Below, piece by piece: positions 36,439-45,109 of a stretch of DNA of 64,000 nucleotides; the first letter of the stretch is position 1, and each line of letters opens with the position of its first letter. The notes beneath the pieces were generated by a model. The model ran no database searches. It saw only the letters and a list, made by a program, of their open reading frames with translations, and was not told the DNA's origin. The position numbers and the translations under genes are program-made. Origin of the DNA: Prosthecochloris sp. (GTDB taxonomy: Bacteria > Bacteroidota > Chlorobiia > Chlorobiales > Chlorobiaceae); contig RAZP01000035.1 in the NCBI GenBank assembly GCA_004028745.1, positions 1 through 64,000 of the forward strand, read 5' to 3'.

Positions 36439-37252
36439 GGGCACCTCTAAAAAGTCCCTGTTGATATATCAATAATAAAAACAATAAGTTATCAGTCGAT
36501 AAAGGTTGGGGAATTGCGTATTTTACAGCACATCATCTCATTTTATCATTGCTGTCATGAAAAACATCAACCCACTTGGTCTTTTCGACGAACACTTTTT
36601 GCTTGAGCGACTGACAAAGTTGAAGGATCCGCTGGTGAAGCTGGAAGAGCACATCGACTGGAACATCTTCATTCCGATCCTCGACATTGCGTTCTCCCGG
36701 CCGGAGCACCGGAACAAAATGGGACGTCCGCCCTTTGATCGACTGATGATGTTCAAAATTCTCATTCTCCAAAGCTTGTATAATCTCTCTGATGGCCAGA
36801 TGGAGTACCAGATTACCGATCGTCGCAGTTTCATGAGGTTTCTTGGCCTGAAGGTCAGCGATAAGGTACCCGATGCAAAAACAATCTGGAATTTCCGTGA
36901 GACCCTGATCCAGGAAGAGGTGATCGAAGCTCTCTTCTATCGATTCAATCAGGCGCTGGATGATCAGAGCGTTTTCGCCAAAACCGGCCAGATTGTTGAT
37001 GCCAGCATTGTCCAAGTGCCTCGTCAACGCAATACTCGTGATGAGAACAAGCAGATCAAACAGGGAGAAACTCCCGAAGTCTGGAAAAAGCAACCCAACA
37101 AGCTGCGCCAGAAAGATCGTGATGCCTGGTGGCTCAAAAAGAACGGTATGAGCTTCTATGGCTTCAAGAATCACAGCAAAGTCGATCAAGGCACCAAACT
37201 AATCAGCACCTACATGGTCACTGATGCATCAGTTCATGATTCTCAGGAGTAG
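36439..37252 (+). mobile_element. Truncated IS5-family insertion sequence
   Basis: Left end GGGCACCTCTAAAAAGTCCC at 36439, followed 100 bp later by the transposase gene. The right end is missing: the element stops where a separate repeat (GGGACGTTGTTTATTAG) begins at about 37250. The first 11 bases of its end are identical to those of the small elements in this window, which suggests this transposase type moved them. Confidence 0.75.
36557..37252 (+). pseudogene. IS5-family transposase, 3' truncated
   Basis: MKNINPLGLFDEHFLLERLTK opens the frame and is followed by the DUF772 N-terminal domain (GRPPFDRLMMFKILILQSLYNLSD, YQITDRRSFMRFLGL). The first catalytic Asp is in GQIVDASIVQVP. The frame ends after VTDASVHDSQE, so the C-terminal third with the last catalytic Glu is gone. 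The protein should be inactive. Confidence 0.85.
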
Positions 37253-37269
37253 GGGACGTTGTTTATTAG
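37246..37269 (+). repeat. Direct repeat, left copy (GGGACGTTGTTTATTAG type)
   Basis: A 24-bp sequence beginning GGAGTAGGGGACG and ending TTTATTAG, identical at 23 of 24 positions to 38533-38556. It marks the break in the IS. A possible inverted partner, GAACAACGTTC, lies at about 37297. Confidence 0.65.
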
Positions 37270-37462
37270 CTTTAAAAGTATGGACTATAATACTTGAACA
37301 ACGTTCTATGATAGTGATAGTTACAGGTAATTCTCTCCTCCGGGATAACCGCTATTAGTGCAGAGGCTAACAGACTGCCATTAGGATTTATTTAGTTTTC
37401 TTGTCTATACTGAGCAGTATTGGGGTCAGTAAATCACGGATTCTTTTTTCCCGTTCCACAAC

Positions 37463-37877
37463 ATGGACTCAATTACACAAGCATCCCTTGGTGCAGCGGT
37501 TGCTCATGCCGCGTGGCATAAACCGTTAGGCCGTAATGCTCTTCTTTGGGGGGGCTTTTTTCGGTACGCTGCCTGATCTGGATATTGTTTTCTTTCCCTT
37601 CCTCGACGATGTTCAGCAGCTCTACTGGCACAGGGGCGAGTCCCATTCCATCTTTTTTGTTCTGATTGACGGCGCATTGCTCGGCGCGCTGTTGTGGAGA
37701 GTCATATGGAATTCGCGATTTGGTTTCAGCCTCGGCAACTTATTTATCATCGATCCGCTCTACACCGGACCACTGTTGCTGGGAATTATAGCGGCAGCAT
37801 TTTCCAGATCCGGGTATGCTAAAGGGGGAAGGATGGGGAAAAACGTTGTTCAAGTATCATTTCAACAGTTGCTTTGA
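37463..37877 (+). pseudogene. Membrane-bound metal-dependent hydrolase (YdjM-like), frameshifted and shortened
   Basis: Starts MDSITQASLGAAVAHAAWHK and then changes frame at a TTTGGGGGGGC run (one extra G), continuing as FFGTLPDLDIVFFPFLDD and WHRGESHSIFF. The HRGxSHS motif identifies the family. After that, most of the central region is missing: the text jumps to FIIDPLYTGPLLLGIIAA and ends in unrelated sequence. Two lesions make it a pseudogene. Confidence 0.75.
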
Positions 37878-38098
37878 TGCGACGCGTACTCATCCAGCAA
37901 CCTGCGGATCATCTTCTGATACTGCGTATTATGCTTTCTGGCCTCGTTTTTAAAAAAGTCTATGCTGGTTTTGCTGAGAGCGATCGTAACCTTGACGGTC
38001 TCATCTTTCAGCGCAAGCTCTTCGGGTGAAGGAAGAAAATCCTCAACAACCTTCACCTTGCCCATGGGCTCATTCGTGTATTTTATTTTCTCTTTCAT
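37862..38098 (-). CDS. brnA: BrnA-type antitoxin
   Basis: A 78-residue antitoxin: MKEKIKYTNEPMGKVKVVE, DFLPSPEELALKDETVKVTI, then a helix-rich RHH-like part (LSKTSIDFFKNEARKHNTQYQKMIRRLLDEY). It overlaps the 3' end of the brnT gene by 29 bases, usual for this pair. It neutralises BrnT and represses the operon. ATG 38098 is chosen over 38134. Confidence 0.85.
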   Translation of the reverse strand: MKEKIKYTNEPMGKVKVVEDFLPSPEELALKDETVKVTIALSKTSIDFFKNEARKHNTQYQKMIRRLLDEYASHQSNC

Positions 38099-38363
38099 AA
38101 ATCTTTTTCCCTTTGCGCCAGTACCCGGCGCCAATAATCCTGATTTTATTCTTTCGATACGTGAACCTTACAGTCAAAATGCCTCCAGCGACACTCCCGA
38201 GACAATAAAACCGTTTTTCCTCTTCACTATGCTCAAGATCTTCGAGAATAACACGCTGATGATCCAGAAAAGCGAGTTGTGCCAAAGCAAAAGAAACCCC
38301 ATGCTTTTCCTGGTTCAGCTTGTCTTTGTCGGTATCCCACTCGAAATCTACGTGTCTTGCCAT
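38070..38363 (-). CDS. brnT: BrnT-type ribonuclease toxin
   Basis: A 97-residue toxin of the RelE-like fold. FEWDTDKDKLNQEKHGVSF is the typical BrnT start (FEWDxxKxxxNxxKHGVSF). The C-terminal VRFTYRKNKIRIIGAGYWRKGKKIYE carries the basic catalytic region. Encoded first, antitoxin second. The pair sits between two 24-bp direct repeats at 37246 and 38533. Confidence 0.9.
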   Translation of the reverse strand: MARHVDFEWDTDKDKLNQEKHGVSFALAQLAFLDHQRVILEDLEHSEEEKRFYCLGSVAGGILTVRFTYRKNKIRIIGAGYWRKGKKIYERENKIHE

Positions 38364-38532
38364 ACCCTTAATAATACGGTGATCTTTAATATTTACAAAT
38401 ACAATAATATGGGCATTTATACATATTGATCGTCAGCCAACATGGCAATACGATGTTTCTATCCGAGATGGGGTGCGGTTTGGCAGGGCCTGAAATGATG
38501 GATAGATTATAGTTTGAATAAAGTTGCGATGG

Positions 38533-38556
38533 GAGTAAGGGACGTTGTTTATTAGA
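38533..38556 (+). repeat. Direct repeat, right copy
   Basis: GGAGTAAGGGACG...TTTATTAG, one mismatch from 37246-37269. The two copies flank 1.26 kb that holds the hydrolase pseudogene and BrnTA. Confidence 0.65.
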
Positions 38557-38649
38557 TTAAGTAAATTGATTTGTTTGACTTGAGAGAAAAGCTTGCTTGT
38601 CGAGCAGAATGTTTTCAAATGCTCCGGATAGAGCGTGAAACGAGTAATG

Positions 38650-39519
38650 TCAGTTGGAAAAGTAGGCGATCAGGCCGAAGGAGAGAAAAAGAACGGTGGC
38701 TAGAAGAATGGTCTGGTCGCTGATTTTTCGCATAAACGCTTCCTTTTTCTCCTTGTACAGACTCGCGATGATGATCACCGCCGCATTATTTGCCAGCAGG
38801 AAATAGGTGACGTCCGGAAGGATTTTTGTGAAGGTGCAATAAAACAGGAAAGTTCCGGAGATCAGGCTCGCGACGATAAGTAACTGTTTTGTTTGCGGAA
38901 AAGGTAACGTATTGGCGATTGTTTTGAGGCCGCTCAACAGGTCGCCCCTGCGGTCGCGCATGTCCCACATCACCTCGATAAAAAACGCACAGACAAACAC
39001 GTATCCCCAACATATCCATGCCTGGAGCGAAAGCGCTCGGCCTTCGAAAAACAGAGGAAGAAAGACGAGTGCGGTCGCCCAATCGAGCGGAGGGGTAAGA
39101 TTTTTTACGATGTAAATGTCTTTCAGCCTACGGGCGCCGTTCAAGCGCCGGGAAAGAAAGACCGGAAAGCATTTATGGTTGTAGAGAAACCCGATGAAGA
39201 TAACGATTGCCGTTGTCCAGAAGGCCGGTTGTCCGAATTGAAACGCGATAACGAGGCAAAGGATGGAGAGCGGGTAGAAGGTCACGTAGGTGATGATCTT
39301 CCGGTTCCGGAGGGCGTCCTTCAGGCCTTCGGGATCGTTCGCTGCATCTTCGACTTCATCGGTGAGCCGGTTGTCCTGGTAGATGGAAAAGGTCAGCAGG
39401 AAGACGCATACAAGAGCCCAGCCATTAACCGGGATGTCGAAATAAATCGACCAGCTTGCGGTGCCAAGCGCAGAAAGGAACGAGAGATGTAGCTTATTTC
39501 TGAAGAAGTACTGTGACAC
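38650..39519 (-). CDS. UbiA-family prenyltransferase-like membrane protein
   Basis: A 289-residue protein with about eight membrane segments. Both Asp-rich motifs of the UbiA fold are visible: YQDNRLTDEVEDAANDPEG (N-D-D pattern, residues about 47-65) and MWDMRDRRGD (about 188-197). Such enzymes join a prenyl diphosphate to an aromatic or similar acceptor. It is not one of the recognisable chlorophyll, menaquinone or heme members. The gene lies near a type III PKS cluster, so a phenolic acceptor is conceivable but speculative. Confidence 0.75.
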   Translation of the reverse strand: MSQYFFRNKLHLSFLSALGTASWSIYFDIPVNGWALVCVFLLTFSIYQDNRLTDEVEDAANDPEGLKDALRNRKIITYVTFYPLSILCLVIAFQFGQPAFWTTAIVIFIGFLYNHKCFPVFLSRRLNGARRLKDIYIVKNLTPPLDWATALVFLPLFFEGRALSLQAWICWGYVFVCAFFIEVMWDMRDRRGDLLSGLKTIANTLPFPQTKQLLIVASLISGTFLFYCTFTKILPDVTYFLLANNAAVIIIASLYKEKKEAFMRKISDQTILLATVLFLSFGLIAYFSN

Positions 39520-40031
39520 GATACGTGTTTGCTTTCCAGATTAAGGGTGACATCCTGCATACCATGAGTACTATGTCAAAATAAGAACTTCTTTGCACAA
39601 GTTTCCCCTTCTTTCCCGATCAACAATCAAAGCATCAATCCTCTTTGATGTTCGTTACCTTCAAACTGTTCAGTGTGATAGTAAGCATTTCTTTCGGGTA
39701 TATGAGTTCAAATCAAGGTTGAGCAGGAAAAAGGTCGGCCCTTTTTGCATGGGTGCATTCTTTTTTGGCAGTAAAGTCTTCTGAGTAAACAACTAAACTT
39801 GATTCTATAAGGTCTAACACCTATTTTGCTTAGATATTTCTGTGAACATTATGGGTTTGTTGAGGCTATCTACACAAAAGTGATTTTGTGTAGGCTGCTA
39901 ATCAAGTTGTGGTTTTTGTGTTACCTGCTCCTGTTTTGAGCTGTGCGAAAAATAAACGCAAATAATTGTGGCGTATTGAAGTGTAGCGTGGTTTATTTAA
40001 CGGTTTTGCTAACCACAAAAACAATTTCCGT
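39520..40031. other. Divergent intergenic region, no gene seen
   Basis: About 510 bp upstream of both the UbiA-like gene and the next outer-membrane protein. GTGGTTTTTGTG (39909-39920) and its near complement CCACAAAAAC (40013-40022) bracket the last 100 bases before the second start. No gene is supported. Confidence 0.4.
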
Positions 40032-41561
40032 ATGACTAATCCTGCGAGAATTTCGGTATTACTGCTTCTGGCAGCGCTTGTGTCCGTGGCGGTTCCAATC
40101 AAGTCTGTTTTCTCTTCTGAAAGTTCAACGGCTCCGAACGGTTATCTCAATGCCATATACGAGGAATGGAAGGTTTCGGAGCATGAGAATATGGGGGTAG
40201 TCGGGCTTGGGGTACACCACTATTTCGGTGACTATTTTTCTTTAGGTGTAGGTTCATGGATGGCCGTCAAGGGGGAGCGCGGTGGATTTATTACACTTGG
40301 CATCGACGGCAACCTGCGCTTGCCCATTGCTGAAAGGATTGCACTTGAATCAGGCATATTCATCGGTGCAGGCGGAGGAAGAGGTGGGTATACTCTGAGC
40401 GGAGGAGGTCTGATGCTTCGACCTTACGCCCAGCTGAGCTATGATATTGCTTCTTGGGGCAGGCTTTCGGCAGGGGTGAGCCACGTTACGTTTCCCAATG
40501 GCGGGACGATTGAATCAACCCAGCCATACGTCAGCCTTTCCTTGCCGTTTTATATGGACATGGAAGACGGCTGGACAGAGAGTACGTCCAGGCAGTTCGA
40601 AAAACGGAAAAACGAGGCACGATCAAACTCTCTGGCAGTCATAGTCAGGGATTTATATCCAGTTTCAAGTGCAAGAACACTTGGCGGTGCAGTTCAGGGA
40701 GATCTTACCCTGCTTGGGATTGAGTGGCGTTCATACTTTAGCGATATCTGGTATGCCAGGCTTGAAACCGAAGGTGCAGCAGGTGGAAACAGCCAGGGAT
40801 ATATGCAGATTCTTGTGGGAGGCGGTTTGCAGGTGCCTATAGTGAAGAACCTCTTTGCCAGTGCTGATGTTTCTGTTGGCGGCGGTGGAGGTGGAAATGT
40901 CGATACCGGTGGAGGTCTTCTGCTGGATGCTTCTGCAGGCATGCAGTATTATCTGACGCCTAATCTTTTTGCCGGTCTTTCAGGGGCGTATATTGCAGCA
41001 CCGGACGGGACATTCGAGGCGAGCAGTCTTGCTTTGAAGCTTGGGTATCAATCCGGTCGGCCTTCCAGTCAGGGGGACAGCCGTGTCGCTCAATCTTCTG
41101 AACAGCCTTCGAATATGAGGGTGCGCGTGGTCAATCAAACCTATTATAAAGCGTCCGATCTCTGGCGCACGCATCGCGCTGACCGAAATGTGGAGAATAT
41201 CGGGATTCAGGTAGACGGTTTTCTCGACCGGAACTGGTATTTGACTGGCCAGGGGCTTGCTGCTTATGGTGGAGATGCCGGAGCATATATGACAGGGCTT
41301 GTCGGCTTGGGTATCAGGAAAAACATCGTTGGCGGTGTCTTTGTGAATACGGAGGGGCTTGTCGGTGCGGCCGGTGGCGGCGGACTCGCAACCGGGGCTG
41401 GCCTGGTCTGGCAGGGAAATGTCGGGCTCGGCTATGATCTTCATCCCTCTTTGTCAGCTCTGGCCACAGTTGGGCGAATAGATGCATTTAACGGAAACTT
41501 CAAGGCTGATGTCTTAGGGCTTTCTCTGGCTTATAATTTCAACAGCTATCTGTTGCATTAG
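40032..41561 (+). CDS. Putative outer-membrane beta-barrel protein with three internal repeats
   Basis: A 509-residue exported protein (leader RISVLLLLAALVSVAVPIKSVFS). Three repeats of roughly 90 residues share a glycine-rich core: IFIGAGGGRGGYTLSGGGL, VSVGGGGGGNVDTGGGLLL and GLVGAAGGGGLATGAGLVW. Each is followed by an alternating strand pattern and an end like PNGGTIES, PDGTFEAS or FNGNFKAD. The C-terminus LSLAYNFNSYLLH fits a barrel. I do not recognise the family. It stands alone before the duplicated acpS-glycosyltransferase segment. Confidence 0.65.
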   Translation: MTNPARISVLLLLAALVSVAVPIKSVFSSESSTAPNGYLNAIYEEWKVSEHENMGVVGLGVHHYFGDYFSLGVGSWMAVKGERGGFITLGIDGNLRLPIAERIALESGIFIGAGGGRGGYTLSGGGLMLRPYAQLSYDIASWGRLSAGVSHVTFPNGGTIESTQPYVSLSLPFYMDMEDGWTESTSRQFEKRKNEARSNSLAVIVRDLYPVSSARTLGGAVQGDLTLLGIEWRSYFSDIWYARLETEGAAGGNSQGYMQILVGGGLQVPIVKNLFASADVSVGGGGGGNVDTGGGLLLDASAGMQYYLTPNLFAGLSGAYIAAPDGTFEASSLALKLGYQSGRPSSQGDSRVAQSSEQPSNMRVRVVNQTYYKASDLWRTHRADRNVENIGIQVDGFLDRNWYLTGQGLAAYGGDAGAYMTGLVGLGIRKNIVGGVFVNTEGLVGAAGGGGLATGAGLVWQGNVGLGYDLHPSLSALATVGRIDAFNGNFKADVLGLSLAYNFNSYLLH

Positions 41562-41627
41562 AAGTTTTGATCAGATGTATTGATTATTACCGGATAGGGG
41601 TGAATTCTTAAATATAAAGGGAGAGAG

Positions 41628-42023
41628 GTGAATCGTCGTGATGTTGGCGTTGATATCGTCGATATCAGGCGGATCAGGAAGTCGTATGAACAGTACGGCG
41701 AGGAATTTCTGCAGCGGGTGTTGACGGAAAACGAGATCAGTTACTGCAGGAAAAAGAAGGATATGATGCCGGGGGTCGCCGTCCGTTTCGCTGCCAAGGA
41801 ATCGCTTTCCAAAGCTCTTGGCAGCGGTATCGGCAAGTGTTTCGGGTGGCAATAGTGTCGAAATACTCAATGAACCCAATGGTAAGCTGGTCGTCAAGGT
41901 CCGTGACGATGCATGCGGGATCGACGCGAGGCTTCGGTAAGGGTTTCCCTTTCTCATAATCGTCAGTATGGTGTGGTAATGGTCATGATTGTTGGCTTTT
42001 TTCTCTTTTCTATAATCTGGTGA
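41628..42023 (+). pseudogene. Holo-ACP synthase (AcpS-like), copy 1, two frameshifts
   Basis: Reads MNRRDVGVDIVDIRRIRKS through VRFAAKESLSKALGSG and GIGKCFGW, then shifts frame to NSVEILNEPNGKLVVKVRD and again to RVSLSHNRQYGVVMVMI. All three pieces align in order with the intact AcpS at 43594-43965. Two indels are therefore needed to restore it. GTG start. The gene is dead unless these are sequencing errors. Confidence 0.85.
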
Positions 42024-42053
42024 AGCGTGGGTGAAATTGATGGGGGCTGAAAT

Positions 42054-43448
42054 TTGAAACGTACATATCGAATTTTATTTCTCAGTCAGCCGGCTACCGG
42101 GCATTTGAATCCGCTGCTTACCATTGCTTTACAAATGCGTTCGGAAGGGCATGACGTCAGGTTTCTTATTCCTGGGAGGGAGTTGCCTTTCAGAATGCTT
42201 GAACAACTGGCTGGGAAGTTTCAGATGTTACGGTCTTCGATGGCTGTTCCTGTTTCTGTTGCCAGCTATGGTATCCCGGTGGAACTGCTGCCTGTTCCAT
42301 TGACGGTCAGTCTTCGCAGTATTATTCTGCCCTACATTACCGGTTATTCTGAAACCCTTTTTGCAATGGATCTCATGAATAGAGGGGTGGGGGCATACAC
42401 CCGTTTTCTTCTCGATTATCTTGCCCGCCATCATTTCGATGTGATCGTCAGTGATTTTACTCTGACTGCAAGTCATGTGGCAGCAGAAAAAACAGGGATT
42501 CCTTGTGCGGTTGTCTTTCAGGCAGGCTTGCCGTTCAGGGGTAAGGGGATCCCCCCTTTTGCCAGTGGTTTGCCTATTGGTGAGACTGCGTCGAAAGAAT
42601 ATGAGCGTTGTGTGAACATTGAAAAAAGATTTTTGAGCCGTCTGGATCGACGGCTTGCCCCTGTGAGGCAACAATGGGGGTTGCCGGTTTTTCCAGAAGG
42701 GTTTTTAAGAGTTCCTTATTCTCATTGGCTGAATCTCGCGCTGACGTCTTCTGCTATTGAGGCGCCACGTAGTACTGTGACGGATTCGACATTTTTTGTC
42801 GGTCCATGTTTTCATAATCGAATCGATCTTGATCATGATTTCCCCCTCGATCGGCTTCAGAAGAACAAGTATAGAATTTATGTGTCCTTAGGCTCGGTCT
42901 TCAACAACAAGCCGGAGGTTTTTCGTGCCATTATCCGTGCGTTGGATCACCCTGAATACCAAGTGATTGTCAGTGCCGTTAGCGCATATCAGACATTGAT
43001 GAACGATGCATTGCCTGATAATGTACTCTTGTTTCCCTGGGTGTCTCAGGGATCCTTGTTACCTGAAGTCGACCTTGTTATCGCTCATGGCGGGAATAAC
43101 ACTACCAACGAGACGCTTGCAGCCGGAAAACCTCTGATCGTTATTCCGATTGGTGGAGAGAATGGTGATAATGCAAGACGTGTTGAATATCTGGGTGTAG
43201 GATTGCGCATCGGCCTGAGTTCATTGACGACAGAGCGTGTTGAAAAAAAAGTTAGGCGGATCAGGACTGATCCAAGGTTTGCTGAACGGGCACGGGAAAT
43301 CAAAAGTGAGGTGGATAAAACGGATGGCCCGGTTGTGGCATCAAGACTCATTCAGCTGCTAGCCAGGACAAAAGTCCCTGTCAAACGTTCTGTTGGTGCC
43401 CCTCTTACGATGACCAGCGAGGATTTTCACTTTTTTTTAAAAAAATGA
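42054..43448 (+). CDS. UGT/MGT-type glycosyltransferase (GT1), intact copy
   Basis: A 464-residue GT-B enzyme of the macrolide/UDP-glucosyl transferase type. N-terminal RILFLSQPATGHLNPLL is the acceptor-side start; C-terminal AHGGNNTTNETLAAGKPLIVIP with GENGDNARRVE is the sugar-nucleotide signature. It would attach a sugar to a small hydrophobic acceptor, as in carotenoid or polyketide glycosylation. TTG start; the broken AcpS copy ends about 30 bp upstream. A second, broken copy lies at 44229. The nearby polyketide cluster suggests its product as acceptor, an inference. Confidence 0.88.
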   Translation: MKRTYRILFLSQPATGHLNPLLTIALQMRSEGHDVRFLIPGRELPFRMLEQLAGKFQMLRSSMAVPVSVASYGIPVELLPVPLTVSLRSIILPYITGYSETLFAMDLMNRGVGAYTRFLLDYLARHHFDVIVSDFTLTASHVAAEKTGIPCAVVFQAGLPFRGKGIPPFASGLPIGETASKEYERCVNIEKRFLSRLDRRLAPVRQQWGLPVFPEGFLRVPYSHWLNLALTSSAIEAPRSTVTDSTFFVGPCFHNRIDLDHDFPLDRLQKNKYRIYVSLGSVFNNKPEVFRAIIRALDHPEYQVIVSAVSAYQTLMNDALPDNVLLFPWVSQGSLLPEVDLVIAHGGNNTTNETLAAGKPLIVIPIGGENGDNARRVEYLGVGLRIGLSSLTTERVEKKVRRIRTDPRFAERAREIKSEVDKTDGPVVASRLIQLLARTKVPVKRSVGAPLTMTSEDFHFFLKK

Positions 43449-43593
43449 GATCACAGAGGATGCATGATGGCGGCCATGTGAATTTTGTTTTATAAGGTTT
43501 TTAACTGCTCTTCTGCCTTGCATTTCTTTGAATTTTCTTTATTCCTGATAGCTGCGAAAAGCTCAAGAATGTGTATTCTTGAAAAAAAGGTGC

Positions 43594-43965
43594 ATGATGT
43601 ATCGTCGGGAGATCGGGGTTGACATTGTCGATATCAGGCGTATCAGGAAATCATATGAATGTTACGGTGAGCGTTTTTTGCACCGGGTACTGACAGAGCG
43701 GGAAATCGGCTACTGTAAACAAAAAAAGGATATGATGCCGAGCGTTGCGGCACGGTTTGCCGCCAAGGAGGCAGTGTCGAAAGCGATTGGCAGTGGCATT
43801 TCGAGAGGGTTTTCCTGGAAAAGTGTTGAAGTTGTCAACGACGATCATGGCAGGCCTTCATTAAGGGTCCTCGATAAAGCGCTTGGCATATCAGATAACG
43901 ATCTCAGAATATCGCTTTCGCACAGTGGCGATTATGCCGTGGCGTTCGTGCTGCTTGATCTATGA
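43594..43965 (+). CDS. Holo-ACP synthase (AcpS-type phosphopantetheinyl transferase), intact copy
   Basis: A 123-residue enzyme that moves 4'-phosphopantetheine from CoA to the Ser of acyl carrier proteins. Key motifs are IGVDIVDIRRIRKS (Mg-binding Asp), ARFAAKEAVSKAIG (the FxxKEAxxKA signature) and ISLSHSGDYAVAFVL. It is probably dedicated to the ACP encoded at 46679. ATG 43594 follows AAAAGG; a second ATG directly follows. Confidence 0.92.
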   Translation: MMYRREIGVDIVDIRRIRKSYECYGERFLHRVLTEREIGYCKQKKDMMPSVAARFAAKEAVSKAIGSGISRGFSWKSVEVVNDDHGRPSLRVLDKALGISDNDLRISLSHSGDYAVAFVLLDL

Positions 43966-44026
43966 CTTACCGGGCATGGAAATGGTTTCTGAAAACTATC
44001 ATCTTAAACGGTAAAGGAGGTAAAGT

Positions 44027-44221
44027 ATGGAGTGCATGAAGGCCGTAACCATTCAGTGCCCGTATTGCGGTGTGTTGAATGAGGAACTCATCGACTGCTC
44101 GGTTGAACCCCCTGAAGAGTATGTCGAGGATTGCGAGGTTTGTTGCAGTCCCATGCTGATCAGGATACTGTCCGTAGACGGGGATGTTCCTATTGTTGAG
44201 GCACACCGCGAGAACGAGTAG
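44027..44221 (+). CDS. CPXCG-motif cysteine-rich small protein
   Basis: A 64-residue protein with CPYCG and CEVCCSPM, two zinc-knuckle halves 20 residues apart. AAAGGAGG sits before the ATG. The family is widespread and uncharacterised. It lies between the intact AcpS and the broken glycosyltransferase, with 7 bp to the next start. Confidence 0.8.
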   Translation: MECMKAVTIQCPYCGVLNEELIDCSVEPPEEYVEDCEVCCSPMLIRILSVDGDVPIVEAHRENE

Positions 44222-44228
44222 GGGAGGA

Positions 44229-45109
44229 ATGAATCGCAAATACCGCATCTTGTTTCTGAGCCAGCCATCGACAGGACATGTAAACACTCTGCTTACAATG
44301 GCTCTGCAAATGCGGGCTGAAGGGCATTATGTCCATTTTTTATTGCCCGGATCCAGGTTGCCGTTCAGAATGATTCAGCTTGTAGCTGATCGATTCCGAA
44401 TGTTGCAGGCTGCAACGGTAGTTTCTCATTTCCTTGCCAGTTATAAAGGCACCTCGATTTACTTATTCCGCGCTTCAATTGCTTCGTTGAGCGATGCTCG
44501 AAATCCTCATGTACTCCGTGTACACTCCAGTTTCTGCGCTCCGTTCGCCTTGCACTTGAACCTCTCATGACAATAAATAGAGGTGCCCATAATCTTCCTT
44601 TCGATATAATGACTGTGCCAATGACCGTGGGTTTGAAAAGCATTTTGCTTTCTTATGCGACCGGATATAGAGGGACCCGCTATGCTTTCGACCTGATGAG
44701 TAAAGGCACGGGTTACTATACTCGCCGGATACTCAATTATCTTGACCAAAACGAATTTGACGTTTTGGTCAGTGATTTTGCTTTGCCGGCAAGTCACATT
44801 GCAGCAGAGATAACGGGAATTCCGTGTGCGATTGTTTTTCACTGTGGGCTACCCTTTAAAGGGGATGGGATTCCTCCTTTTGAAAGCGGTTTGTCTATTG
44901 GCGATCCTTCTTCTACGCTGTATGAAGAGTGTTTTCGGGTTGAAAAGCGGTTTGGCAGGTTGGACAAAACGGATGGTGCTAAAACGGCTTCGAAGTTCAT
45001 TCAACGCCTTGCTGAAACGAAAAAGCCGCTGAAACGGCCATCTTCGATTCCTTTAACCATTACTGTGGATGATTGCGCCTCTTTGGGTGCAATCAGGGGT
45101 GTTGCATGA
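44229..45109 (+). pseudogene. Second glycosyltransferase copy, disrupted by a MITE and a large deletion
   Basis: The opening MNRKYRILFLSQPSTGHVN matches the intact copy at 42054. At codon 73 a 142-bp element is inserted (44447-44588). Homology resumes at AHNLPFDIMTVPMTVGLKS and runs to FRVEKRFGRLD, then jumps directly to KTDGAKTASKFIQRLAE, the C-terminal tail. About 223 residues are missing, including the whole nucleotide-sugar signature. It cannot be functional. Confidence 0.9.
44447..44588. mobile_element. MITE copy inside the glycosyltransferase pseudogene, ATAA target duplication
   Basis: A 142-bp element with ends AGGCACCTCGATTTACTT and CAATAAATAGAGGTGCCC, inverted relative to copy 1. 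ATAA flanks it on both sides (44443-44446 and 44589-44592), proving insertion rather than divergence. The internal AATCCTCATGTACTCC and CTGCGCTCCGTTCG blocks match copy 1. Confidence 0.9.
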
